From an uncultured Clostridia bacterium (GTDB taxonomy: Bacteria > Bacillota > Clostridia > TANB77 > CAG-508), in assembly GCA_947588635.1 (NCBI GenBank), contig CANPYN010000007.1, positions 1 through 34,462 on the forward strand: DNA of 34,462 bases. Reading direction: 5' to 3'. The position numbers and the translations under genes are program-made. Below, piece by piece: positions 1-8,514 of this stretch. The notes under the pieces were generated by a model. That model was not told where the DNA came from, ran no database searches, and saw nothing but the letters and a program-made list of their open reading frames with translations. Each line of letters begins with the position of its first letter. Position 1 is the first letter of the stretch.

Positions 1-78
1 AAATGGAATATAAAAATGTACAAAATTTTACATCCTTAAATTCAAAAAAAATTACATTTCTATATTGACATTAACATA

Positions 79-143
79 TTAACCCTTTTGTCTCCCGGAA
101 GAAGGTCTGCGAAGAAAATGCCGGACTCCGAAAAAGGGCTTAA
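79..143 (+). promoter_or_regulatory. Conserved hairpin leader, copy 1
   Basis: An imperfect inverted repeat: TTAACCCTTTT (79-89) pairs with AAAAGGG-C-TTAA (132-143, one bulged C), enclosing an inner CCGG/CCGG pairing. Nearly the same sequence recurs at 1927-1991 before the next paralogous gene. Conservation continues through the AAGGAGG ribosome binding site to the ATG, so this is probably a 5' untranslated element of the mRNA. It matches no riboswitch class I know. The reading frame can be extended upstream through this hairpin from a TTG at 88, but the RBS-preceded ATG at 205 is clearly the better start. Confidence 0.55.
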
Positions 144-204
144 TATCTATTTTTTATATTTGAACCTTTATAACAAAAACCAAAGAAGAAAAAGGAGGAA
201 ACAT

Positions 205-1500
205 ATGTTAAAACAAATAACAGAAACAAACAACAAAATTAATGCAAACGCTGTAGGGGCAGATTCCATATCTGCCCCAAAAGAAACAATGATTAACAAA
301 TCAATTGCAAATGCTGTAGGGGTCGCACCCTTGGGCGACCCACAAACAAAAAATTCTTCGAAGGAATACTTAAATCTCACCTCACACTTCACACCTCTCA
401 CCTCTCAAAACGGAATCACTTTAATAGCACTAATAATAACTATAATAATAATGCTAATACTAGTAACAGTAACAATAACAGTAGCATTAAAAGGAGAATT
501 ATTTAGCACAGCAAAACAAGCAAAAACAGAAACTGGAAACAAAATAAACGAAGAACAAAACTTAGCAAGTGAAAACATAGAAATAGAAGGAGAAAGATAT
601 AACTCTATAGGTGACTATGTAAATGATATAAAAATACCAACAGAAAACGATTATGGAAAATATATTGAGTATGGAATTGACTTAAATGGAGATGGAAATA
701 AAACAAATGACTGGAAAGTATTTTATGTAGATGGAAAAGGACACACATTTATCATTGCAGCAGATTATGTAAGCGAAGATAAGTGTAGTGCATTTCAAAC
801 AGCAACAAAAAATTCAAAAATGATACGCAATACAGGTAACTATAAGTACTGTTATTATTGGGATTACAATACTGAAATACTTTACAATTGCTACGATAAA
901 CATAATGCTTCAAATCAGACAAAAAAACAATGTTCATTTCCTGATTTATTTATGGCTACAAAATACTATTATTCAGACCACTTAGGAACTTATCTATCTG
1001 GAATGAATACAAGGTGTGTAATTACCTTAATGTGTACAGATAATTGGAAAGATTTCGTTGATAAAAGTTACGGAGCAACATATGCAATAGGAGGACCAAC
1101 GTTAGAGATGTGGGTAGCAAGCTGGAACAAAAAGCACGGACAAGATGTAGATACTGAACATGGGATAACCTTATATGCAAACGGAAATAACAATAGTGGA
1201 AACGGGTATTATGTTGGAACCACAAGCAGTGCAAAAACTGAGAGTTATAGTTTAAGCAATAGTGATGGATATAATGATACATTATACTTCCCTCATAAAA
1301 GTGATTCTAATGATTTAGATGGTGATGGAATCATTGAAAAATGCAGTGATTATTGGCTTGCATCTCCTTCCGCCCATAGTGCTAGTTTCATGTTTAAGGT
1401 TAGTTGCAATGGTGATGTGGGCTATGGTGACTTGTACGGGCACTCGATTGGACTCCGTCCGATAGTATGTATCGAATCTGCTGTTAAATTAATAAAATAA
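205..1500 (+). CDS. Prepilin-like surface protein with lectin-like C-terminal domain (paralogue 1)
   Basis: 431 aa from the ATG preceded by AAGGAGG. Residues 1-70 are an unusually long leader. It ends in Gly70, followed by ITLIALIITIIIMLILVTV, a type IV prepilin-like helix with Ala where canonical pilins have Glu5. Such helices are common in Clostridia and imply processing by a prepilin peptidase. The ectodomain is rich in Cys and aromatic residues. It shares motifs with the next gene: NDWK.FYV, CSFP, MCTDNWK, AIGGPT.EMW.ASWNKKHG. It ends with YWLASPS...GLRPIVC, which resembles the end of C-type-lectin/FGE-like or DUF6273-type domains. Two palindromic repeats are translated within the leader. 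Probable role: cell-surface or pseudopilus-borne adhesin; the ligand is unknown. Fold assignment is by motif recognition only. Confidence 0.7.
   Translation: MLKQITETNNKINANAVGADSISAPKETMINKSIANAVGVAPLGDPQTKNSSKEYLNLTSHFTPLTSQNGITLIALIITIIIMLILVTVTITVALKGELFSTAKQAKTETGNKINEEQNLASENIEIEGERYNSIGDYVNDIKIPTENDYGKYIEYGIDLNGDGNKTNDWKVFYVDGKGHTFIIAADYVSEDKCSAFQTATKNSKMIRNTGNYKYCYYWDYNTEILYNCYDKHNASNQTKKQCSFPDLFMATKYYYSDHLGTYLSGMNTRCVITLMCTDNWKDFVDKSYGATYAIGGPTLEMWVASWNKKHGQDVDTEHGITLYANGNNNSGNGYYVGTTSSAKTESYSLSNSDGYNDTLYFPHKSDSNDLDGDGIIEKCSDYWLASPSAHSASFMFKVSCNGDVGYGDLYGHSIGLRPIVCIESAVKLIK
253..341 (+). repeat. Two short GC-rich palindromic repeats inside the prepilin leader
   Basis: Units at 253-278 (GTAGGGGCAGA...TCTGCCCC) and 316-341 (GTAGGGGTCGC...GGCGACCC). 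Each is preceded by a conserved flank of the type ATTGCAAATGCT. Both are translated in frame, contributing NAVGADSISAP and NAVGVAPLGDP to the leader. The same repeat family occurs in non-coding DNA elsewhere in the window. Confidence 0.85.
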
Positions 1501-1625
1501 TAGATACTTAGAGTAAAACAAATTTAAAGTGCATAAGATAATTTATGCAAATATACATAACGCTTACAAAAATTTTAATTCTATATAAAGAAAAACAATA
1601 ATCAACAAAATTATTGCAAACAACC

Positions 1626-1650
1626 GTAAGGGCAGATTTTATATCTGCCC
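1626..1650 (+). repeat. Intergenic palindromic repeat (GTAAGGGCAGA type)
   Basis: A single copy, GTAAGGGCAGA...TCTGCCC, with the usual ATTGCAAAC-like left flank. It lies in the 551-bp gap between the two prepilin-like genes. Apart from this repeat, that gap holds the terminator, promoter and hairpin leader listed separately, and no gene. Confidence 0.8.
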
Positions 1651-1680
1651 GAAACAAATATATATTCAAAATTAATATTC

Positions 1681-1732
1681 AAAAGAAACCTAATTATTTA
1701 TATAAAAATATATAAACGATTAGGTTTCTTTT
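1681..1732 (+). terminator. Rho-independent terminator of prepilin-like gene 1
   Basis: AAAAGAAACCTAAT (1681-1694) pairs perfectly over 14 bp with ATTAGGTTTCTTTT (1719-1732), with an AT-rich 24-nt loop and a short T tract. Confidence 0.75.
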
Positions 1733-1815
1733 GCGTATAAATGTAATAGATATTACTTAAATATTACAAATATATTACAGAAATATAAAAAATAGATGAC
1801 AAAATAAAAAAATTA

Positions 1816-1844
1816 TTGACAATAAAAAACGAAAAATCTATAAT
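1816..1844 (+). promoter_or_regulatory. Sigma-A promoter for prepilin-like gene 2
   Basis: TTGACA at 1816-1821, a 17-nt spacer, and TATAAT at 1839-1844: both consensus hexamers are perfect. Transcription would start near 1851 and give a 5' untranslated region of about 200 nt carrying the long hairpin at 1899-2020. Confidence 0.85.
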
Positions 1845-1898
1845 AAAATCATGAAGTATATTTATAACTCAACATAATAAATAAAGAACAATGAATTG

Positions 1899-2020
1899 AT
1901 AAAAGGTTCAATATAAAAAATATATATTAACCCTTTTGTCTCCCGGAAGAAGGAGTACGAAGCAAAAGCCGGACCCCGAAAAAGGGCTTAATATCTATTT
2001 TTTATATTTGAACCTTTATA
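1899..2020 (+). promoter_or_regulatory. Long hairpin leader, copy 2
   Basis: The left arm (about 1899-1937) pairs almost continuously with the right arm (about 1979-2019). Segments include AAAGGTTCA (1902-1910) with TGAACCTTT (2009-2017), and TTAACCCTTTT (1927-1937) with AAAAGGG-C-TTAA. The apical loop carries a CCGG/CCGG pairing. The core matches the leader of gene 1. The structure lies inside the predicted transcript, 31 nt before the ATG and just before the RBS, so it could control translation or mRNA stability, or be a mobile palindrome fixed there. Confidence 0.6.
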
Positions 2021-2051
2021 ACAAAACCAAAGAAGAATAAGGAGGAAACAT

Positions 2052-3506
2052 ATGTTAAAACAAATGAAAGAAACAAACAACAAATTAATTGCAAATGCCG
2101 TAGGGGCAGGCCTTGTGTCTGCCCAAAAAGAAAAAACGATTAACAAATCTATTGCAAATGCTGTAGGGGTCGCACCCCAGGGCGACCCACAAACAAAAAA
2201 TATAAAGGATAAACTAATTGCAAATGTTGTAGGGGCAGACGACCCTGTCTGCCCGGTCTTCGAAGAACAAACCCAAAACAAAAATTTTTCGAAAGAACAC
2301 CAAAATCTCACTTCTCAAAAAGGCATCACCCTAATAGCATTGGTCATCACAATAATAATAATGTTAATACTAGTAACAGTAACAATAACAGTAGCGTTAA
2401 AAGGAGAATTATTTAACACAGCAAAACAAGCAAAAACAGAAACAGAGAACAAAATAAACGAAGAACAAAACTTAGCAAGTGGAAAAGTAGAAATAGACAG
2501 AAAAGAATATGGTTCAATTGACGAGTATTTGAATGGAAAAAAACTTACAGCAAAAGACTTAACAGTAGATGATTATGGAGAATATGTAGATTATGGATTA
2601 GACTTAAATGGAGATAGAGATACAACAAATGATTGGAAAATCTTTTACGTTGGTTCTGAAGATGATGGATATGAAGATACTAATGGTAGAATATTTATAA
2701 TAGCAGCAGATCTTGTAACAGGGGATAAATGTGAAGCATTAAAAACCGCTATAAAAGAAGCAAAAATGACACAAAACACTGTTGATTCATCTGAAGCACA
2801 TGAATATTGTTATTATTGGATTTCGAATAATACAGCGGAATATCACTGCAATGATGGACACAATAAATCTTTAAATGCAAATAAAACTCAATGTTCATTT
2901 CCAGAGATATTCATGTCAAAGGGATATTATTGCTCAGGCAACGTAGGAATTGACGGTAAAGGTGGCTTCCCAAATTCTCGATGTGCAAGTAATTTAATGT
3001 GTACAGATAACTGGAAGTCATTTATTGATGATAGTTCAAAGAAAGAATGTGCAGAATATGCGATTGGAGGTCCAACAGTCGAGATGTGGATTGCTAGCTG
3101 GAATAAAAAGCATGGCAACTCATCAGATACCACAAAACCACTATATTGGAGTAATAACAGTACGAACGGTTTCGGATATTGTGTGGGACTAACTCAAAAC
3201 CCCACTGGGTCTTCTGTATTTGGTAAGGATTTTTGTGGATCGAGGAATGAAGGTTACAACGACAGACTATATTTTACTGATGTTACTAAATATGTAGATG
3301 CGTATTGGCTTTCGTCGCCTTCGTCATATCTCAATTACAATATTATGACTGTTGATAAAGGGCAATATGGATTTATTATGGATGATAACCTATTTCAAAA
3401 AAATGGCGTCGGCCTCCGCCCATTAGTATGTCTAAAATCTGATGCAAAGTTAACAAAGGTATTAAATGATGATGGTTCAGTTGCATATTATTCTTTAAGT
3501 AAGTAA
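2052..3506 (+). CDS. Prepilin-like surface protein with lectin-like C-terminal domain (paralogue 2)
   Basis: 484 aa, starting at an ATG behind AAGGAGG as in paralogue 1. The leader is about 91 residues, ending SQKG, followed by the hydrophobic helix ITLIALVITIIIMLILVTV. The ectodomain aligns with paralogue 1 throughout (NDWKIFYV, CSFPEIFMS, LMCTDNWK, AIGGPTVEMWIASWNKKHG, YWLSSPS...GLRPLVC). It has insertions such as KLTAKDLTVDDYG and a longer, variable end. Its leader holds three palindromic repeats against two in paralogue 1. The pair looks like a tandem duplication that included the promoter-proximal leader. Probable secreted, prepilin-peptidase-processed surface protein; partner unknown. 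Confidence 0.7.
   Translation: MLKQMKETNNKLIANAVGAGLVSAQKEKTINKSIANAVGVAPQGDPQTKNIKDKLIANVVGADDPVCPVFEEQTQNKNFSKEHQNLTSQKGITLIALVITIIIMLILVTVTITVALKGELFNTAKQAKTETENKINEEQNLASGKVEIDRKEYGSIDEYLNGKKLTAKDLTVDDYGEYVDYGLDLNGDRDTTNDWKIFYVGSEDDGYEDTNGRIFIIAADLVTGDKCEALKTAIKEAKMTQNTVDSSEAHEYCYYWISNNTAEYHCNDGHNKSLNANKTQCSFPEIFMSKGYYCSGNVGIDGKGGFPNSRCASNLMCTDNWKSFIDDSSKKECAEYAIGGPTVEMWIASWNKKHGNSSDTTKPLYWSNNSTNGFGYCVGLTQNPTGSSVFGKDFCGSRNEGYNDRLYFTDVTKYVDAYWLSSPSSYLNYNIMTVDKGQYGFIMDDNLFQKNGVGLRPLVCLKSDAKLTKVLNDDGSVAYYSLSK
2100..2255 (+). repeat. Three palindromic repeats inside the second prepilin leader
   Basis: Units at 2100-2124 (GTAGGGGCAGG...CTGCCC), 2163-2188 (GTAGGGGTCGC...GGCGACCC) and 2229-2255 (GTAGGGGCAGAC...GTCTGCCCG). 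Each follows ATTGCAAATG(C/T)(C/T). They are translated in frame as repeated IANAVG/IANVVG peptides upstream of the predicted prepilin cleavage site. Confidence 0.85.
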
Positions 3507-3527
3507 TAAATATAAAATAATATATAT

Positions 3528-3566
3528 AAAATACCCCAGTCAAAATATAGAAACTGGGATATTTTA
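3528..3566 (+). terminator. Terminator of prepilin-like gene 2
   Basis: CCCAGT pairs with ACTGGG, extended past one C-A mismatch by AAAATA/TATTTT, and followed by a T-rich tail. Confidence 0.6.
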
Positions 3567-3630
3567 ATAGATATGCAATTTTTATAAAATAATGAAGCAA
3601 ATGGAATAGGAATAAAACAAATTGTAATTT

Positions 3631-3655
3631 GTAGGGGCGGAATCCATTTCCGCCC
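3631..3655 (+). repeat. Intergenic palindromic repeat (GGCGGAAT type)
   Basis: GTAGGGGCGGAAT...ATTTCCGCCC. It belongs to the same subfamily as the units at 17015 and 23476, and lies between the convergent prepilin-like gene and napRT. Confidence 0.8.
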
Positions 3656-3692
3656 AAGAATAAACAACAAATTAAATGCAATTAATTCGCTA

Positions 3693-3747
3693 GGACGGAG
3701 GAAAAAATTCCATTTCTGCGAAATAAATTTTTTCCTCACGTCCGGAC
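3693..3747. repeat. Hairpin repeat, full copy
   Basis: GGACG-GAGGAAAAAATT pairs with AATTTTTTCCTC-ACGTCC around a short loop, and the palindrome GTCCGGAC sits at its right end. A reverse-complement partial copy occurs at 18577-18620, so this is a dispersed repeat. It could also act as a bidirectional terminator between the converging genes. Confidence 0.65.
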
Positions 3748-3773
3748 GCTCAAGCAATAATTTATTTTACCAA

Positions 3774-5206
3774 TTATTTGTTTTCTAACAACTCATTTTT
3801 TAAATTCCATAATTTTTTAGATAAATCTACATAGTATGTATGTGGATTTTTTATACGTCTGACTTCAGGCCACAAAGTATCTAATTCTTTTTTAGCGTTT
3901 TGAGCGATAGTGTTTAAATCAGGTGAGTTATATACACATTTTCCATTATCAAATATTATTTCTTGTAATGGTCTTATAGTATAATTTGTTAAAGTTTTGT
4001 TTTTCCATGGTGATGAAGAATCAAAGATTGTATAATTATCCTCAGGTATTATCTCGTCATGTAAAGCGATTACATCAGCTAGAGCCTTATTTGTTGATTT
4101 ATCATAAAACCTATAAACTTTTTTGAATCCAGGGTTAGTTATTTTTATAGTATTATTAGATACTTTAATCTTAGGAATTATTTTACCATTTTTTTCGACT
4201 GCGACTAATTTGTATACACCACCAAAAACAGGATTACTTTTTGCAGTGATTAAATTTTCTCCAACACCGAACAAATCTATTTTTGCACCTTCGTTTAAAA
4301 TAGACGTTATTACATATTCATCTAGAGCATTTGTTCCACATATTTTACAGTCTTGAAAACCAGCTTCATCTAGTATAGTTCTTATTTTTTTAGAGAGGTA
4401 AGATAAATCACCACTGTCTAATCTTACTGCTTTAGGTCTATATCCATTTGGTACTAAAACTTCATTAAAAACTTTAATAGCATTTTTGATTCCAGAATTT
4501 AATGTATCATATGTATCTATTAATAATGTACAATCATTTGGGTAATTTTCGGCATAAGCTTTAAATGCTTCATATTCTGAATCAAAAGCTTGTATAAAGC
4601 TATGTGCCATTGTTCCGGCTTGCGGGAACATTCCATTCTTTTGCTGTTAAAACACATGATGTTCCGAACACATCCACCAATAATTGCAGCTCTTGCACCA
4701 AAAACTGCAGCATCTACATTGTGTGCACGTCTTGCACCAAATTCCATTACTGGACGTCCATCTGCTGCATTTACTATTCTACTTGATTTTGTTGCAATTA
4801 ATGATTGGTGATTAATAAAACAAAGAATACTTGTTTCTAATAGCTGTGCTTGTATAATAGGGGCTTTTACTGTAATTAATGGTTCATTTGGAAATACTAC
4901 AGTTCCTTCTGGAACAGACCAAATTGTACCTGTAAATTTAAAATTTTTTAAATAATCTAAAAAATCATCTGAAAACATATTTTGATTTTTTAAATAATTA
5001 ATATCATCATCATTAAATTTTAAATTTTTTACATAATTTATTATTTGTTCTAAACCTGCAAATATAACATAACCACCATTGTCTGGGATTTCTCTAAAAA
5101 ATACATCAAAATAAGTTTCAGTATTTTGCATATTTTTAGAAAAATATCCATTAGACATAGTGAATTCATAAAAGTCCGTAACTAACTCTAATTTTCTTTC
5201 ATCCAT
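3774..5206 (-). CDS. pncB: Nicotinate phosphoribosyltransferase, requiring two +1 frameshifts
   Basis: Converts nicotinate and PRPP to nicotinate mononucleotide (NAD salvage, cytoplasm). The start at 5206 follows a GGAGGG ribosome binding site. Frame 1 gives 180 residues ending ARAAIIGGCV, after the family motif EFGARRAH. At the CGG 4666-4664 a +1 shift gives GTSCVLTAKEWNVPAS. At the CGG 4617-4615 a second +1 shift gives GTMAHSFIQAF and then the intact C-terminal domain. The assembled protein is 476 aa, close to the usual length for the long Gram-positive form, with motifs such as IDTYDT and RLDSGDL present. Read without shifts, it ends 48 codons after the first CGG. Both shifts restore the expected Gly of family GT motifs, so this looks like a working gene rather than a decayed one. 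Confidence 0.85.
4615..4617 (-). other. CGG +1 frameshift site 2 of napRT
   Basis: The codons read GCA AGC CGG AAC. Skipping the C gives AGC GGA ACA ATG (S-G-T-M), matching the conserved SGTMAHS motif. In the frame set by the first shift, CGG is the 17th codon. Confidence 0.8.
4664..4666 (-). other. CGG +1 frameshift site 1 of napRT
   Basis: The codons read TGT GTT CGG AAC ATC. Skipping the C gives GTT GGA ACA TCA (V-G-T-S), the expected sequence. CGG is codon 181 of the gene. Confidence 0.8.
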
Positions 5207-5245
5207 GATTTTTCCCTCCGATAACGATTATATATTGATAAAATT

Positions 5246-5264
5246 ATTATACCACTACTGTCAA
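5246..5264 (-). promoter_or_regulatory. Extended -10 promoter for napRT
   Basis: Reading the minus strand, TGGTATAAT (5254-5246) is an extended -10 box 40 nt from the start codon. A TTGACA lies upstream at 5264-5259 but is only 7 nt from this -10, so the extended -10 is the better-supported element. Confidence 0.5.
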
Positions 5265-5285
5265 GAAAAATGTTTATATATGTAA

Positions 5286-5317
5286 AAGTCGCTGTACTCG
5301 TTATAGAGTACAGCGAC
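5286..5317 (-). terminator. Terminator of the minus-strand ORF at 5331-5723
   Basis: A perfect 12-bp stem GTCGCTGTACTC/GAGTACAGCGAC with a 6-nt loop, followed on the minus strand by TTTT. It lies just past the stop codon of the unrecognised ORF and before the napRT promoter. Confidence 0.75.
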
Positions 5318-5330
5318 TGAAAGGACACAG

Positions 5331-5723
5331 TCAACTGAAAGTAATCATCAGTGGAAAATATCTTGTATTATTCTTTTCTAAAAAGGAAAATTTTGAAGTC
5401 CAAGTTTTATTTTGGTTGAACTTAAAATCCTTCATTTCACTTTTAGAGATAAGAGATGGAATCTCATCCTCTCTTTTCTTAAAGAACAATACTGGGATAT
5501 CTTCTGAAATATTTATTCGCTCGCTGTTGTCTGTTTGCTGATGAATAGAAGATAATTTTTCATCAGTTATAAGCCATAAATTTTGTAGCTGTTCGTTAGA
5601 ACAAGTTGCAAAAAAAGTAAGAGCGAATTCTTTAACTGTTGATTCTGTTCCCATCACAAATGCTGGATGGATTTTTGACCCCCGCAAAGCTAAGTACTCT
5701 GCGATGTGTCTTTCTTGTGACAT
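5331..5723 (-). CDS. Unrecognised ORF, 130 aa
   Basis: I do not recognise this protein. It opens with MSQERHIAEYLALRG, has no obvious membrane segment or signal peptide, and is moderately charged in its second half. An AAAGG lies about 13 nt before the ATG, longer spacing than its neighbours, but a strong terminator directly follows the stop, which supports a real transcript. It is the only ORF here in which an in-frame CGG (5684-5682, codon 14) is followed by a long open frame; a +1 shift there would stop after about nine codons. It may start downstream at the ATG of codon 24, be a recent foreign insertion, or be a true exception to the CGG pattern. Confidence 0.4.
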   Translation of the reverse strand: MSQERHIAEYLALRGSKIHPAFVMGTESTVKEFALTFFATCSNEQLQNLWLITDEKLSSIHQQTDNSERINISEDIPVLFFKKREDEIPSLISKSEMKDFKFNQNKTWTSKFSFLEKNNTRYFPLMITFS

Positions 5724-5819
5724 GAAAGACCACTACCTTTCAAATAAATTATTTGGTAAACTAAAAGAATACCATAGATATATTATATAATTAAATTTAA
5801 AATTGGTCAAATTTTCCAG

Positions 5820-5848
5820 TTGACATGAATAAATTTGGGTAATATAAT
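5820..5848 (+). promoter_or_regulatory. Sigma-A promoter for the ABC exporter
   Basis: TTGACA at 5820-5825, a 17-nt spacer, and TATAAT at 5843-5848, both perfect, 57 nt before the start codon of the ABC transporter gene. Confidence 0.85.
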
Positions 5849-5904
5849 TATATGATTAAAGGTTAAAGCAATAATAATTCTATGATATTTTGAAGGAGGG
5901 AATA

Positions 5905-8496
5905 ATGTTAAAACTAGAAAATATAACTAAAGAATATTTATCAGGTGACTCAAAAGTAGAGGCATTGAAGGGAATAAATATTGAATTCAGAAAATCAGAA
6001 TTTGTATCAATATTAGGACCAAGTGGATGTGGAAAAACAACGCTTTTAAATATTATTGGTGGATTAGATAGATATACAAATGGAGATTTATCAGTAAATG
6101 GTAAATCTACAAAAGAATTTAAAGATAGAGATTGGGATGGGTATAGGAATCACTCTATAGGTTTTGTTTTTCAAAACTATAATTTAATACCACATCAAAC
6201 TGTTTTATCTAATGTAGAACTTGCATTAACACTTTCTGGAGTATCTAAAAAGGAAAGAAGACAAAAAGCAATAAAAGCATTAGAAAGTGTTGGATTAAAA
6301 GATCAGATTAATAAAAAACCAAACCAGATGTCAGGTGGACAAATGCAAAGAGTTGCAATTGCAAGAGCATTAGTAAATGACCCAGAAATAATTTTGGCAG
6401 ATGAGCCAACAGGTGCATTAGATACAAAAACAAGTGTACAGATAATGGAAATATTAAAAAAAATTTCAAAAGATAAGTTAATAATAATGGTAACACACAA
6501 TCCAGAATTAGCAGAAAAATATTCATCGAGGATAGTAAAGGTTTTGGATGGAAAAGTAATAGATGATAGTAATCCATATAAATCGGAAAATAAAGAAAAT
6601 AATGATAAAAATAAAAATAAAAGAACATCTATGAGTTTCTTAACAGCTTTAAATTTGAGTTTAAATAATTTAATGACTAAAAAAGGAAGAACATTTTTAA
6701 CAGCATTTGCAGGTAGTATTGGTATTATTGGAATTGCTCTGATACTTGCTATATCAACAGGCGTACAAAATTATATTAATAAAGTTGAAGAAGATACATT
6801 ATCTTCTTATCCAATTACAATTGAAGAACAAACAATAGATATGTCTAGTATGATGGAAAGTATGATGGGAGAAACAAATAATGATACGTCAAGTTACGAG
6901 GAGAATAGAGTATATTCATCTGACATTATGGACGAGATGATTGCTACTCTTTCAAATAAAGTAACAAATAACAATTTAAAGGAATTAAAAAGTTATTTAG
7001 AAGAAGATAATAATCCGATAAAAAATTATACAAATGCTATTGATTATAGTTATGATTTGAATATTAATTTATACAAAGAAGACACTAAAGATGGAATAGT
7101 TAAGGTTAATCCAAGCACAGTTATGAATGCAATGGGAATGGGAGAAATGATAGAAGCAAGCAATAATTCTTCTATGTCATCTGCTATGATGTCTAATACA
7201 GACGTATGGATGGAATTATTAGATAATGAAGAACTATTACATTCACAATATAATTTACTTGCTGGTGAGTGGCCTAAAAACTATAACGAAGTAGTATTGG
7301 TAGTAAATGAGAATAATGAACTTAGTGACTACACATTATATTCATTAGGACTAAAGGATCAAGATGAGTTAGAAAAGAAGTTTAAGGCAATGCAAAAAGG
7401 AGAAACAGTTGAAGAATCAGTTCAAACTTCATACAGTTATGATGAATTAATCGGGTTATCATTTAAGTTAATTTTAAACTCTGATTATTATACTAAAGAA
7501 AATGGATTATGGCTTGATAAAAAAGATGATAAAAAATATATGAAAGAAAAAATTGATAATGCAGAAAGCATTAAAGTTGTAGGAATAATCAAACAAAATC
7601 CAGATACAGTTGCAGTATCAATAAAAGAGGGAATTGGATACACAAAAGATTTAGAAGAATATGTAATAAATAAATCTAATCAATCAGAAATTGTAAAAGA
7701 GCAAAAGAAGGAATCTAATATTAACGTGTTTTCAGGTTTAGAATTCCCAGAAGAGAATGAAAAGCAAGAGTTTAATTATGACTCATTATCAACTGAACAA
7801 AAAATGGCAATGGCATCTTTGAGTGCAGAAGAATTATCACAGATGATGGAAGCATATACAGAAAACATGAATTCAAGTTATGAAAAAAACTTGGAGAAAT
7901 TAGGAGCAGTGGACTTAAACAATCCAACTTCAATAAGTTTATATCCTAAGGATTTTGAATCTAAAGATGGTATTACGAAAGAAATTGAAAATTATAATCA
8001 AAAACAAAAAGATGAAAACAAAGAAGAAAACGTAATAAATTATACTGATATTGTAGGAATTATGATGAAATCAGTAAATCAGATTATTAATATAATTAGT
8101 TATGTTTTAATAGCTTTTGTTGCAATATCATTAATAGTTTCATCAATAATGATAGGAATAATAACATATATTTCAGTACTTGAAAGAACGAAAGAAATAG
8201 GAATACTTAGAAGTATTGGTGCTTCTAAAAAGGATATTTCAAGAGTATTTAATGCAGAGACATTTATAGTAGGATTAATTTCTGGATTACTTGGAATAGG
8301 AATAACAATATTACTAACAATTCCTATTAATAGTATAATTTATAGCCTTACAGGTGTAGGTGTTAAAACCATGGTACCACCATTAGCTGGAATAATATTA
8401 GTTGTTATAAGTATGATACTTACAATGACTGCAGGACTAATACCTTCAAAAATGGCAAGTAAAAAAGACCCAGTTGTTGCACTAAGAGTAGATTAA
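5905..8496 (+). CDS. MacB-like ABC transporter, ATPase and permease fused
   Basis: 863 aa; the ATG at 5905 follows GAAGGAGGG. Residues 1-225 are the ATPase: Walker [10 protein letters not shown] (38-46), signature SGGQMQ (143-148), Walker [12 protein letters not shown] (164-173) and a switch-region THN. One membrane helix follows near residues 258-285, then an extracellular region of about 420 residues with Met-rich stretches. Three C-terminal helices end in an FtsX-type permease ([12 protein letters not shown]...). MacB/LolCDE-type transporters use ATP hydrolysis mechanically to move peptides or lipoproteins or to signal, rather than by classical channel transport. The fusion of both parts with ATPase first is the MacB arrangement. 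No accessory membrane-fusion protein is nearby; the substrate is unknown. Confidence 0.85.
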   Translation: MLKLENITKEYLSGDSKVEALKGINIEFRKSEFVSILGPSGCGKTTLLNIIGGLDRYTNGDLSVNGKSTKEFKDRDWDGYRNHSIGFVFQNYNLIPHQTVLSNVELALTLSGVSKKERRQKAIKALESVGLKDQINKKPNQMSGGQMQRVAIARALVNDPEIILADEPTGALDTKTSVQIMEILKKISKDKLIIMVTHNPELAEKYSSRIVKVLDGKVIDDSNPYKSENKENNDKNKNKRTSMSFLTALNLSLNNLMTKKGRTFLTAFAGSIGIIGIALILAISTGVQNYINKVEEDTLSSYPITIEEQTIDMSSMMESMMGETNNDTSSYEENRVYSSDIMDEMIATLSNKVTNNNLKELKSYLEEDNNPIKNYTNAIDYSYDLNINLYKEDTKDGIVKVNPSTVMNAMGMGEMIEASNNSSMSSAMMSNTDVWMELLDNEELLHSQYNLLAGEWPKNYNEVVLVVNENNELSDYTLYSLGLKDQDELEKKFKAMQKGETVEESVQTSYSYDELIGLSFKLILNSDYYTKENGLWLDKKDDKKYMKEKIDNAESIKVVGIIKQNPDTVAVSIKEGIGYTKDLEEYVINKSNQSEIVKEQKKESNINVFSGLEFPEENEKQEFNYDSLSTEQKMAMASLSAEELSQMMEAYTENMNSSYEKNLEKLGAVDLNNPTSISLYPKDFESKDGITKEIENYNQKQKDENKEENVINYTDIVGIMMKSVNQIINIISYVLIAFVAISLIVSSIMIGIITYISVLERTKEIGILRSIGASKKDISRVFNAETFIVGLISGLLGIGITILLTIPINSIIYSLTGVGVKTMVPPLAGIILVVISMILTMTAGLIPSKMASKKDPVVALRVD

Positions 8497-8514
8497 TGGA
8501 GATGAAAAAATGAA

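Noticed and set aside
79..143. Cyclic-di-GMP or other known riboswitch before the prepilin-like genes
   Set aside because: The conserved core bases of the GEMM and c-di-GMP-II classes are not present; only a hairpin is supported.
88..204. N-terminal extension of the first prepilin-like protein from the TTG at 88
   Set aside because: It would translate the conserved hairpin leader; the paralogue has the same leader but starts at its ATG behind AAGGAGG.
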